From positions 676,501 through 740,500 of the forward strand of contig NZ_CP084606.1 in NCBI RefSeq assembly GCF_022376835.1: a stretch of 64,000 bases of DNA, given 5' to 3'. Below, piece after piece: positions 48,319 to 56,836 of this stretch. Every line of letters starts with the position of its first letter. The stretch's first letter is position 1. This stretch comes from Brucepastera parasyntrophica (lineage in GTDB: Bacteria; Spirochaetota; Spirochaetia; Treponematales; Treponemataceae). The position numbers and the translations under genes are program-made. The notes under the pieces were generated by a model, which saw nothing but the letters and a program-made list of their open reading frames with translations, was not told the DNA's origin and did no database searches.

Positions 48319-50058
48319 TCAGCGTGCAAGTAAATCTTCGAGATTTATGAGTAATTGGCTGTATTTTATATTCATGGGATCAAAGGCTATTACCTGTTTC
48401 AGGTAATACTGGGCCTTCCGGTAATCTTTCCGGTCAAAATACCATTCATACATGGCAAACAGGGCGTCCAGATTACGCGGGTCCGCGAGAAGACTGGAAC
48501 GGAGGGCGGACAGTTTTTCTTCTTCATTGGTTAAGAGCTTGCTTTCATAATAATGGAGAACACTCTTCAGGGAAGAAGACGCATCGCGCAGCCGGTTCCG
48601 GATGAGCGACGAAGCGGCCTGGGTATTTCCGGTGTTTATAAGGGCCTGAAGGTAGAGGCTGGTAATTTCATCCGCCGGGTTCGGGGCATTATACAATTCT
48701 TCGGCAAGCTGGAGCGCCCGAGTGTTCTGTCCCGAACCAATATAGGCCTGAAGCAGTAAGGAACGGGTCGCCGGTTCAGGATAGGCGGAAACCAGCTGCT
48801 CACTGTAGCGGACCGCATTAGGCCAGTCGGAAACGGCAATATAATCGGAGGCCAGCAGCATCAGGGCTGTTTTATTTCCGGGGTCTTTTGCAAGCACTGC
48901 CTGGACAAAATCCCTTCCGTTTCTTCCATTTATTGCCTGGCCGGTCTGATAGCTTACTTCGGCGGATACCAGTAAAACATCGGGATCGTCCGGATACAGG
49001 CGCTGGGCATCCTGCAGAAAAGATATGGCCAGGGCCGGGTTTTTATTCCATTCACGCGAAACCCGGGCCCGTAAAAGGAGATATGTTTTATTTGTCCTGT
49101 TTGTTGTGGCAAAGGCGTCCAGGAGCGAATTCGCTTTGAGATATTCCTTCCTCTCAACCAGAACCCTTGCCCTCATCAGAACATAATTCGTATTTCCCGG
49201 TTCGGCTTTCAATACATCGAGAATATAGGGATCAGCGGCGTCCCAGTCACTCATAACAAAGGCCGCCTCCGCACAAATCTGTACCATTTGAAGCGAATCG
49301 GGATATTTTGCGTGCAGCTGCCTGCCTATTTCAAGCGCGGTCGCCCCGTTTCCCGCCTTGATCAGGAGGCCTGCATAACCGACCCCGGCGGGATAACAGG
49401 TCTGATCCCGTTCCCAGGCTGTCCTGTAATATCCGGAGGCGGCGGAAGAAAAGCCCTGGCGTTCGGCAAGTACTGCCAGAAACCAGACCGGAAGAATGGA
49501 TTTAGCATTCATTATGGCTGCTTTTTTCAGGGAAACTTCCGCGTCGGAATAAAAATCGGACACCTGAGGAGCCGTAAAAAGGACCAGGGAGGGCAGTACA
49601 AGTGAAAAAAAATCATTATTTCCGGAAGAATAATCATAGATACCCAGACGGGCCTGCCTGATTGCCGAAATATATGCATCGGTATCAGGAACCGAGGGCG
49701 TAGACCAGGTGACTTTTTCGAGCGGGTATAAAATCCGCATTAACTCGGCGGCGACCGCGAGCGCGACCCTGTTCTGGTCGGTCATTCCCCTCGGATCAAG
49801 ATTAATCCGTTCAACGGCATGCCTGATCGACGCGGGAGATCCGGTTTCAAGATAGGACAGAACCGTACTGTCGATGGTATTTTTCTGGAGCTGTTCCTTT
49901 GATGGAACCGTAAGCAGGGTACCGCTGCCATTTGAAACCGCTGCGGGCGTCACTTTGTCGGAATCACCTGAATTTGCCTCGGGTACGGTTTTGCATGAGA
50001 AAAACCATATAAGAGGAATAAGAAATACAAAACTCAGCCGGAGCGGAAATTTACTCAT
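48319..50058 (-). CDS. TPR-repeat lipoprotein
   Basis: About 579 residues from ATG 50058. LSFVFLIPLIWFFSCKT is a lipoprotein signal with the lipobox cysteine near 22. The rest is helical tetratricopeptide repeats (AGLLIKAGNGATALEIGRQL, KAEPGNTNYVLMRARVLVER, QDAQRLYPDDPDVLLVSAEV, VLAKDPGNKTALMLLASDYI), probably ten or more. A scaffold for envelope complexes is likely; partner unknown. The start overlaps the stop of the membrane gene upstream. Confidence 0.85.
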   Translation of the reverse strand: MSKFPLRLSFVFLIPLIWFFSCKTVPEANSGDSDKVTPAAVSNGSGTLLTVPSKEQLQKNTIDSTVLSYLETGSPASIRHAVERINLDPRGMTDQNRVALAVAAELMRILYPLEKVTWSTPSVPDTDAYISAIRQARLGIYDYSSGNNDFFSLVLPSLVLFTAPQVSDFYSDAEVSLKKAAIMNAKSILPVWFLAVLAERQGFSSAASGYYRTAWERDQTCYPAGVGYAGLLIKAGNGATALEIGRQLHAKYPDSLQMVQICAEAAFVMSDWDAADPYILDVLKAEPGNTNYVLMRARVLVERKEYLKANSLLDAFATTNRTNKTYLLLRARVSREWNKNPALAISFLQDAQRLYPDDPDVLLVSAEVSYQTGQAINGRNGRDFVQAVLAKDPGNKTALMLLASDYIAVSDWPNAVRYSEQLVSAYPEPATRSLLLQAYIGSGQNTRALQLAEELYNAPNPADEITSLYLQALINTGNTQAASSLIRNRLRDASSSLKSVLHYYESKLLTNEEEKLSALRSSLLADPRNLDALFAMYEWYFDRKDYRKAQYYLKQVIAFDPMNIKYSQLLINLEDLLAR

Positions 50059-50614
50059 TAACGGTCTCAAGTGAAATACAGGTTTTATTGATAATCAATC
50101 TGCTCAGCAGTAAAATAAGCAAAGCTATAACGACGGAAAAACTTCCTGCGAAAAATGAAATAAGAGATACATTCATAATGTCGGACGCAAAGATCAAAAA
50201 CACAAGGCCAAGCACAAAAAAAGCCACGGATATAGTAATATACATCGGGTGGGGCTTGCCGTAATGCATATTTCCGGCCACAAAAAAAGAAAGGCCGGTA
50301 AAAATTACCAGAAAGGGCCATAACAGTGATGAGTGCATCCCGAAAATGCCCAGGTCATCCAGAAAAAGAAGATAGGCGGTCAATATATGAAAGGAAGCGG
50401 CAAAGAAAAAACGGGAACGGGTTCGTAATATTATGCCGGTAGCCCACAGCAGCAATCCCAGAACAAGGGTAATTGTCGGTAAAACAAAACGAGGCAAATT
50501 GGTATCCATAAGCATATATAACGTGATCAGTACAACAATAAAAGTCATACTGAAAGGCAGTAATATGGCCGAAGATCGTAATATGAATTTTGTCATGCGC
50601 GGCTTTATTTTCAA
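50051..50614 (-). CDS. Multi-pass membrane protein, unrecognised
   Basis: 187 residues with about six membrane helices (MTFIVVLITLYMLMDTNLPR, VLPTITLVLGLLLWATGIIL, ITISVAFFVLGLVFLIFASD, FFAGSFSVVIALLILLLSRL). No motif for a known transporter. Co-transcribed with the TPR lipoprotein, which it overlaps by eight bases, so the two may act together. Confidence 0.65.
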   Translation of the reverse strand: MKIKPRMTKFILRSSAILLPFSMTFIVVLITLYMLMDTNLPRFVLPTITLVLGLLLWATGIILRTRSRFFFAASFHILTAYLLFLDDLGIFGMHSSLLWPFLVIFTGLSFFVAGNMHYGKPHPMYITISVAFFVLGLVFLIFASDIMNVSLISFFAGSFSVVIALLILLLSRLIINKTCISLETVNE

Positions 50615-50656
50615 AGTATCCCCATCATTATATATAGTAATCCAATTTTAAATATC

Positions 50657-50685
50657 TTGCCAATACAAATGGTTTTTGTTACTAT
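50657..50685 (+). promoter_or_regulatory. Promoter giving a leaderless transcript
   Basis: TTGCCA at 50657-50662, spacer 17, TACTAT at 50680-50685. A GTG start at 50693 follows after seven bases. Confidence 0.65.
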
Positions 50686-50692
50686 TTTATCC

Positions 50693-51757
50693 GTGTTAAA
50701 AAAAATTCTGACCGGAATCAGTATTTCCATTATCGCCTTTTTCTGCGTTACGGCAACAGCCTGTTCTTCCGATTCATCTTCTTATTTACTTTACGGACTA
50801 AAAGAAAACTCAGATGAACAGAAACAGCTGCTTGAACTTCTGGCAAAAAACCCAAAAAACCAGGAAACCCGTTTTGCGCTTATGAACCGCGTCGCAAATA
50901 ATCTCCTGACGGCACAAAACAATGTCAGCCTCGTACTCTTTCTTACCACATCGGTGGAAAATTACCCCGATAATCCGTATAACGCATACTGGCTTTTAAT
51001 GACCGCCCATATTTATCTCCAGAACAATGCTCCGAAAATAGCAAAATATTATTTTGAGCGGATCCTGAAAAACTGTCCCGATCTTGAAATACAGGGCCGG
51101 TCGCTCCACCTTGTATGTCTCGAAAATCTCATAAAAATAACCGATTCCCCGGAACTCCATATCAGATATTATACCGAACTTATAACCCGGTTTCCATCCA
51201 ATATTGACGCCGCCCAGGCATATTTTATGCTGGCGCGCGCGTATGAAAAACTCGGTGAATGGGACCTTGCTATACAAACATATACACAGTTCCTGAGTTA
51301 CGGCCGTTTTGATATTCAGGTACCCGGAATACCGAATTCGTATGAATATGCCAAGCAAATCGTCGATTATAACAGTTCTTCCAAGGATTGGACCTTTGAA
51401 ACACTGGACGAGCTTGTTACCAGCATAAAACGGGCTATAGATACCTACAATTACCGGGCGCTTGACAGCTACAGGGCAAAGGTCAATTTTTTCGCAATGT
51501 CATGGAAGCAGACCGCAAGCGATAAAAATTCGCAGGTTGACTTTCAGATGAGAGACTTTATGGCCGGAAACAGAATCAGATACAGCGCGGCGCTTGATTC
51601 TTCTTCAACTCCCTATGAGGCGTATTTACGGACCTGGGGCTGGTATCAGAATGTCAGTGTCTGGTACCTTTATTTCAGAAAGGTGAATTTTCCGGCGGAT
51701 CCCGAGATTCACGGGCGCTGGGAATGGGCGGGAATATATTACGGAGATAAGGTATAA
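50693..51757 (+). CDS. TPR-containing lipoprotein
   Basis: From GTG 50693 the protein begins MLKKILTGISISIIAFFC and has the lipobox TATACSSD. The choice rests on the promoter just upstream, which would place the RNA start at this codon, and on the signal peptide; an upstream ATG (50669) would lie between the promoter boxes. TPR-like repeats follow (TSVENYPDNPYNAYWLLMTA, YFMLARAYEKLGEWDLAIQT). The C-terminal 100 residues (RWEWAGIYYGDKV at the end) are not recognised. Its stop overlaps the LysM gene (ATAATG). Confidence 0.75.
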   Translation: MLKKILTGISISIIAFFCVTATACSSDSSSYLLYGLKENSDEQKQLLELLAKNPKNQETRFALMNRVANNLLTAQNNVSLVLFLTTSVENYPDNPYNAYWLLMTAHIYLQNNAPKIAKYYFERILKNCPDLEIQGRSLHLVCLENLIKITDSPELHIRYYTELITRFPSNIDAAQAYFMLARAYEKLGEWDLAIQTYTQFLSYGRFDIQVPGIPNSYEYAKQIVDYNSSSKDWTFETLDELVTSIKRAIDTYNYRALDSYRAKVNFFAMSWKQTASDKNSQVDFQMRDFMAGNRIRYSAALDSSSTPYEAYLRTWGWYQNVSVWYLYFRKVNFPADPEIHGRWEWAGIYYGDKV

Positions 51758-53064
51758 TGAAGAGAGCCGTCTTTGCAGTCCCTATAATCGCGCTGTTTTT
51801 TCCTTTTTTTATCTATGCGTCAATAGAAACGGAAACAGAGGTCCTTTTCCAGCTTGAAACGCCTGCTGCCGAAGATACAGAGGTACAGATTCTAATAGAA
51901 GAAAACCGGAAAAATTCCTACCCGGCGCTTACAATAGAGGTCCCGGAAACCGCGCTGGTCCAGAAATACCGCGACCAGTACACTTCTTCAGGCGGAATTC
52001 AATACCTTTCTTCAGTTATGCAGCGTTCCGGGCTGTACCGTGATTTTATCTTATCCGAAATTGAACGTCTTGAAGCCCCGGAGTTTTTATTATACCTGCC
52101 TGTAATTGAATCGGGATTTTCGCCTAAAGCAGTATCAAGATCGGGCGCCACCGGGGTCTGGCAGTTTATGCGCAATAGTATCGGCGGCTACGGAATGAGA
52201 ATAAATGAGTGGATGGATGAAAGACGGGACCCCTGGCTGTCATCTACCGCGGCGGTCAGAAAGCTGATGGATAATTACAGGGACCTCGGCGACTGGTATC
52301 TGGCGCTTGCCGCCTATAACTGCGGCCTTGGAGCGGTCCGTACCGCGATAAAAAAGGCGGGAAAAGCCGATTACTGGTATTTATGTGAAAAAGGTTTTTT
52401 AAAACAGGAAACGGTCCATTATGTACCGAAATTCCTGGCAGTTTCGGAAATCCTCTCAAAAAGCGATGACTACGGAATTTCCTGGGGTGAAACCGGAGAA
52501 CATCCGGAGCTGACAACAATTACCGTAAAACGTCCGGTGGACATACAATTGATAGCCGCCGAGTGCGGCATTGATACCGAACTGGTTCTGGCGGCGAACC
52601 CTTCCCTCTTTTACAATATCACGCCTCCGGATGTATCCTATGCGCTCAGAATACCCTGCAGCCACGAGGAGTCTGTAAAAAGTCTTCTGGACGATACTTC
52701 GCGGATACTTTTAAAGTATTATATGTATACGGTAAAAAGCGGCGATACGCTTTATGCTCTTTCCAACCATTACGGAGTTTCCGTCGATATGATTCTGCAG
52801 CACAATCCCGGGCTGAAGCCATCGGCGCTGCAAATAGGAAAAAATATAGTCATCCCGGCATTCAGGGAAGTAACAGCATATAAAGGAAAAAAAGATTCCG
52901 ATACCCTCGATTTTTCCGGCACCTATCTTGTCAAAAAGGGCGATACGCTCTGGTCTATAGCGCTGGCATATAATATTCAGGTTGAAACGCTTGCGGAAAA
53001 AAATAATCTTGATGTTAACGCTGTTCTTAAGTTAGGTAAACAGCTTCATGTACCGATACTCTAA
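51757..53064 (+). CDS. MltD-like lytic transglycosylase with two LysM domains
   Basis: 435 residues, signal peptide at the N-terminus. The SLT domain (about 90-250) has the catalytic glutamate in LPVIESGFSPKAVSRSG near 115, then GATGVWQFMRNSIGG and LALAAYNCGLGAVRTA. LysM1 is near 322-367 (YTVKSGDTLYALSNHYGVSV) and LysM2 near 390-434 (YLVKKGDTLWSIALAYNIQV). It cuts peptidoglycan strands in the periplasm. Start overlaps the preceding lipoprotein stop, indicating translational coupling. Confidence 0.9.
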   Translation: MKRAVFAVPIIALFFPFFIYASIETETEVLFQLETPAAEDTEVQILIEENRKNSYPALTIEVPETALVQKYRDQYTSSGGIQYLSSVMQRSGLYRDFILSEIERLEAPEFLLYLPVIESGFSPKAVSRSGATGVWQFMRNSIGGYGMRINEWMDERRDPWLSSTAAVRKLMDNYRDLGDWYLALAAYNCGLGAVRTAIKKAGKADYWYLCEKGFLKQETVHYVPKFLAVSEILSKSDDYGISWGETGEHPELTTITVKRPVDIQLIAAECGIDTELVLAANPSLFYNITPPDVSYALRIPCSHEESVKSLLDDTSRILLKYYMYTVKSGDTLYALSNHYGVSVDMILQHNPGLKPSALQIGKNIVIPAFREVTAYKGKKDSDTLDFSGTYLVKKGDTLWSIALAYNIQVETLAEKNNLDVNAVLKLGKQLHVPIL

Positions 53065-53120
53065 CATGAGGGTATTTCCGGAAACCGTTTTCCGGAAAAA
53101 TCCGTGAGGAAGAAGGTAAT

Positions 53121-53151
53121 ATAGTCAAATAACTTAAATATATTTGACTAT
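53121..53151. repeat. Dispersed palindrome, family 2, copy 3
   Basis: ATAGTCAAATAACTT and AATATATTTGACTAT. Followed 14 bases later by the family 3 palindrome at 53166; the pair is the mirror image of the one at 46450-46534. Confidence 0.78.
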
Positions 53152-53165
53152 TTCCGGTTGTACGT

Positions 53166-53207
53166 GTTTCTGGTATAAAGAATTAATTAAATCTTTATAT
53201 CAGAAAC
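53166..53207. repeat. Dispersed palindrome, family 3, copy 2
   Basis: GTTTCTGGTATAAAGA and TCTTTATATCAGAAAC, one mismatch, around ATTAATTAAA. It lies 18 bases before the OmpA-like gene. Confidence 0.78.
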
Positions 53208-53224
53208 TTAAATTAAAGGTGTAT

Positions 53225-54538
53225 ATGGCTAAAAAACTGCCGATATCTCTGTGTTTCATATTAGTGATTACCCTTAACGCTGCCGCCTATGATCAGATTA
53301 TTTCTGCGAAATCGGCAGTGAACTGGAACACGGAAGCAATCACCTCCGTAATTTCACTTGATGTAGAGAAAACCGGCCTGAAAATGCCCACAAGCCGAAA
53401 TGAGGCCCTCCGGATATTAAACGCGGAAACTCCCGGCCTTCTAAAAGACACATTCTTTTCCATAATTATAGATTCCTCGCAGAGACTCGGCGACGCTGTT
53501 GAAAGCGGGGCTGTTTCGCTTGCCGATATAAATGAAATTATCGACACAAGCAAAAAAACACCTCCCCGCTTTTCACTTGATTTAAAACAGCTGTCAACAA
53601 CACATACCTTTTATCTTGCCGATATAGGCAGTCTTTTTATTAAGCACAGAAGGGCCAACCCGGTTGAACCTTCTTTATATACAGTACCGACCCGGGCATA
53701 CAGCGGCATTCTGATTGACGCGCGGGGAACACTTCCCGTACATGGCGAATATACGCAGGAAGCATTGTCTCCCTGTATTTTTCCCAGAATATGGGGTTCG
53801 GATATGGACCTGCTGTATGAAAAGAATACGGTAGATCCGGCTGTCGCCTTAAAGCGGGGAATCGTATATTACACGGCAAGCAGCGATGAAAGCCGGTACA
53901 GGGACAGAATAGGAGCAGACCCTCTTCGGATAACGGCCCGCGGCGTGTATGGCCAGAACAGGACCGATCCCGTCATTTCACAGACGGATTTTCTGCGTAT
54001 TGTTTCAAGCCCTGAAAACAGGAATCTGCTCAGGGACGGTAAAATCGTTATCCTGTGTGACCAGGAAACACTGGAAAACAGCATGCTCGGCCCCGTACGG
54101 GATGAAAACTACTATTTTACACGTCAGGAAATCGAAAAGATCCTGGCACCCATTCCTGTCACCAGGATGGATGTGGACGACAGCTGGGAAGGGCTTAAAA
54201 TCAGTATTTATGATATACGTTTTATCGCCGATTCTCCTGAAATCCTTCCTGAGGAACAGGAACGGTTTAATATCATTGCCGATATACTTAAAATAGCCGG
54301 CCCGAACGCTTCATTTACTGTAAAGGGTCATACAGCAAACGTAGGCAATCCGTCCGGTGAACAGACCCTTTCGGAACTGAGGGCGGAAAAAATAGCGGAA
54401 CAGCTCGTTTCCCGGGGAATTCCGGCTGATAAAATACAGACAGCGGGATTCGGCGCTCGGATACCCATAGATACCAATGAAACGGCCGACGGCCGGGCTC
54501 GCAACAGGCGGGCCGAAATTATTATAAAATTGAATTAA
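53225..54538 (+). CDS. OmpA-family envelope protein
   Basis: Start chosen at ATG 53225 (AAAGGTG upstream, signal peptide MAKKLPISLCFILVITLNAA); the frame is open farther upstream but through repeats. The last 110 residues are an OmpA peptidoglycan-binding domain: DIRFIADSPEILPEEQERFN, FTVKGHTANVGNPSGEQTLS, RAEKIAEQLVSRGIPADKIQ, GRARNRRAEIIIKL. The N-terminal 330 residues are unrecognised, without obvious barrel strands, so a periplasmic protein bound to peptidoglycan is likely. Confidence 0.85.
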   Translation: MAKKLPISLCFILVITLNAAAYDQIISAKSAVNWNTEAITSVISLDVEKTGLKMPTSRNEALRILNAETPGLLKDTFFSIIIDSSQRLGDAVESGAVSLADINEIIDTSKKTPPRFSLDLKQLSTTHTFYLADIGSLFIKHRRANPVEPSLYTVPTRAYSGILIDARGTLPVHGEYTQEALSPCIFPRIWGSDMDLLYEKNTVDPAVALKRGIVYYTASSDESRYRDRIGADPLRITARGVYGQNRTDPVISQTDFLRIVSSPENRNLLRDGKIVILCDQETLENSMLGPVRDENYYFTRQEIEKILAPIPVTRMDVDDSWEGLKISIYDIRFIADSPEILPEEQERFNIIADILKIAGPNASFTVKGHTANVGNPSGEQTLSELRAEKIAEQLVSRGIPADKIQTAGFGARIPIDTNETADGRARNRRAEIIIKLN

Positions 54539-54546
54539 TGGGGCGA

Positions 54547-54571
54547 TTTCAAAACTAACAGAGTTTTGAAA
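54547..54571. repeat. Dispersed palindrome, family 1, copy 4
   Basis: TTTCAAAAC and GTTTTGAAA around TAACAGA, eight bases after the OmpA-like gene stop, with flanks GGCGA and CTGGCTCGA shared with the copy at 14805. Confidence 0.75.
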
Positions 54572-54672
54572 CTGGCTCGATATCATACCTGTCATGCGCA
54601 TTTTCAGGCCCGAATTACATTGACGCCGGTCTTCACGCATGATACTATAAAGACTGAAAAAGGGGGCTATGT

Positions 54673-54990
54673 ATGCCTGAGCAGACAGAAAAAATGTATG
54701 AAACCGAAATCGCGGAAGCCCTTGAACAGGGAAAAATTTATTGCGCAAATTGCATACACTGCAAACTTGTGCCGAGTCCGGCAAACTCTTCGGGCCAGTT
54801 TTATCTCCGGGTCCGCTGCGCAGCAGGCAAATGGAATAAAAAAATGGGCGGAGAGAAACTTTATAAATATTTCACTGTTACCAGACGCAGTATTGATTGT
54901 TGTGATTCATATGAACCGATGGGCGATGCCGCGGATTTTATCAGCGATCTGAAAAAAACCTTGCCCATCAAAGACGAAATCTACGAATAA
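54673..54990 (+). CDS. Small cysteine-rich protein, unrecognised
   Basis: 105 residues. IYCANCIHCKLVPSPANSSG carries CxxCxxC, later VRCAAGKWNKKMGGE and SIDCCDSYEPMGDA give three more cysteines, a pattern for zinc or an Fe-S cluster. The ribosome site is GGGGG upstream of ATG 54673. It precedes a TPR lipoprotein by 21 bases. Function unknown. Confidence 0.6.
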   Translation: MPEQTEKMYETEIAEALEQGKIYCANCIHCKLVPSPANSSGQFYLRVRCAAGKWNKKMGGEKLYKYFTVTRRSIDCCDSYEPMGDAADFISDLKKTLPIKDEIYE

Positions 54991-55011
54991 TAAGGCTAGG
55001 AAAACCCGTAC

Positions 55012-55434
55012 ATGAAATGCAAACCCTTACTTTTTTTATTGGCCGGCATTGTGGCAGTAATATCGGCAGGATGTTCTTCTATTCCCAATCCTGAACAGAT
55101 CCCACCTGAAGCAAGCGTTGCGGAACTGAGTCTCCGGGGACAGACGGAACTTGACAGGAACAAATACAAGGCCGCAGAAGTTTATTACCAGACTATCATA
55201 GACCGCTATGGATCGGATACCTCAACACTGACCGCGGCGGAGTTTGAAATTGCGCATATCAGAATGAAGCAGAAAAAATGGGAAGATGCTGAAACACGCC
55301 TCGAAACAATTATAGCGCGTTATGAATCAACCGGAGGGACAGAGCTGCCCCCTGAATATCTGGTCCTGGCGCGGAACGATCTGAACCGCATTCCGGAAAA
55401 ACACCGGACTGCAAAAACTGACGCTGCGGAATAA
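55012..55434 (+). CDS. Small TPR lipoprotein
   Basis: 140 residues. KPLLFLLAGIVAVISAGCSS is a lipoprotein signal with the lipobox SAGC. Two or three TPR units follow (LSLRGQTELDRNKYKAAEVY, AAEFEIAHIRMKQKKWEDAE), resembling outer-membrane assembly helpers such as BamD in architecture only. AGGA precedes the start. It is followed by a clear terminator. Confidence 0.75.
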   Translation: MKCKPLLFLLAGIVAVISAGCSSIPNPEQIPPEASVAELSLRGQTELDRNKYKAAEVYYQTIIDRYGSDTSTLTAAEFEIAHIRMKQKKWEDAETRLETIIARYESTGGTELPPEYLVLARNDLNRIPEKHRTAKTDAAE

Positions 55435-55440
55435 AATATC

Positions 55441-55480
55441 CAGCCACTGAAAATAAATCTGTTTTCAGCGGCTGTTTTTT
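55441..55480 (+). terminator. Terminator after the TPR lipoprotein
   Basis: CAGCCACTGAAAA pairs with TTTTCAGCGGCTG (one mismatch) and six T residues follow. Confidence 0.85.
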
Positions 55481-55583
55481 CTGACAAAATCATATTCAGG
55501 TAATTTTTTAAAGAATACTCTATCCCGGGGCGGTATCTTTTGCTGATACGCCTCAGGGATGATTGATACTTTTGGTTTCCCGT

Positions 55584-56711
55584 CTAATACGTGTTTCCAT
55601 GCGGCAGAATGATAACATTAATCTGTACATTTTTGGAACGGGCGTTATTTTCAACCGTTTCCTTTGTAATCCGCCCGCGCGGTTTCGGATGAGGCGGTGC
55701 GTCACCGATAAGAATGATTTTTTTATCTGAAGCAGGATTCCAGGGATAGGCAAGACCGGCGTCAATGCCTTCATAAACCGCTTCGGGGATGTCCCTGCCG
55801 CCGAAGGGACGGAAACTCCCGAGGGCTTTCATGAATACATTTAAATCCGGCGTAAAGGGACAGGCGGACTTAACCAGAAAATCATCAAAATAGTCCTTGT
55901 AAAGAACAAGCCCGACCCGCCATGAAGGATACTGGGGCAGTAACTCATTAAGGGAAGAGGCCAGCAGTTCCCGCAGAATCTTTATATCATCCTGCATGCT
56001 TTCCGTTGCATCAATAACAAATACAAGATCAAGGGATTTATCACCGGCAGGGGTCAGAATTTTCGTGATCTGGGGAAGAATATCATCCGCGCCTTTTGCA
56101 TAGGTTATTTTACCCTGTGAAACATCGGCAAGATTCGAGAAGGCGGTTACCGTATCTTTCATGTAAATTGCGGTGTCCGGCATATGTTCGGCAACAGATT
56201 TTTGGGTTACCCGGAGCTGAAAGGGATTGTCTTTGAATTGTCCCGTATAATCGGCATAGGGCTTTTCAAAGGCACGGATATTGAGGAAGGTCCCGTCAAG
56301 AACCTGTACTTCCCCATGACGGGTATTTTCATATCCGTAAAGAATAATATAGGGTATCCAGATATGGAAAGCTTCACCAAGCGGAGTATTCTGCTCCGGT
56401 GTAGAATCAATCAGGCTGTAGATTTTATCTTCTTTTGGAATAAATTCACCATCAAGCATGCGGAGTTCATCGCCATTTACCGGATTATAGTCCCGGGTCC
56501 GGTAAGCGTAGTTAGCGGAGAGCATTTGCGGATCCTTTGTGGATTCAGTGATCAGTACTGAATTTATATCCTTTTTTTTCCGGATGTATAAATGGTAACC
56601 GCCCTCGGGACTTTGGATAATCCTTACATCGGAGGGGCCTATGGAGAGATCCGCGGCGGAAAGCATACCGGCGGTTAAAACCATGATTATTGTAATGAAA
56701 ATATTCTTCAT
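55584..56711 (-). CDS. Secreted VWA-domain protein
   Basis: 375 residues with signal peptide NIFITIIMVLTAGMLSAA. The von Willebrand A domain occupies the C-terminal half: LDLVFVIDATESMQDDIKIL (MIDAS-like DxTxS near 234), LPQYPSWRVGLVLYKDYFDD and KKIILIGDAPPHPKPRGRIT. The first 200 residues are unrecognised. Likely a periplasmic or surface protein-binding module. No operon partners; its terminator is not visible. Confidence 0.8.
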   Translation of the reverse strand: MKNIFITIIMVLTAGMLSAADLSIGPSDVRIIQSPEGGYHLYIRKKKDINSVLITESTKDPQMLSANYAYRTRDYNPVNGDELRMLDGEFIPKEDKIYSLIDSTPEQNTPLGEAFHIWIPYIILYGYENTRHGEVQVLDGTFLNIRAFEKPYADYTGQFKDNPFQLRVTQKSVAEHMPDTAIYMKDTVTAFSNLADVSQGKITYAKGADDILPQITKILTPAGDKSLDLVFVIDATESMQDDIKILRELLASSLNELLPQYPSWRVGLVLYKDYFDDFLVKSACPFTPDLNVFMKALGSFRPFGGRDIPEAVYEGIDAGLAYPWNPASDKKIILIGDAPPHPKPRGRITKETVENNARSKNVQINVIILPHGNTY

Positions 56712-56788
56712 ATATATACTATCGGAATATATACAGTGGCCCTTGATGCAAAAGGACGCCGGATGTTAAAGTGAGAATAAAGGAAGCT

Positions 56789-56818
56789 ATAGTCAAATAA
56801 TTTAAATTATTTGACTAT
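56789..56818. repeat. Dispersed palindrome, family 2, copy 4
   Basis: ATAGTCAAATAATTT followed directly by its exact complement AAATTATTTGACTAT, a perfect 30-base palindrome, ending 18 bases before the aroC start and next to its ribosome site. Confidence 0.85.
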
Positions 56819-56836
56819 TTCCGAAAGGAGTGTGCT

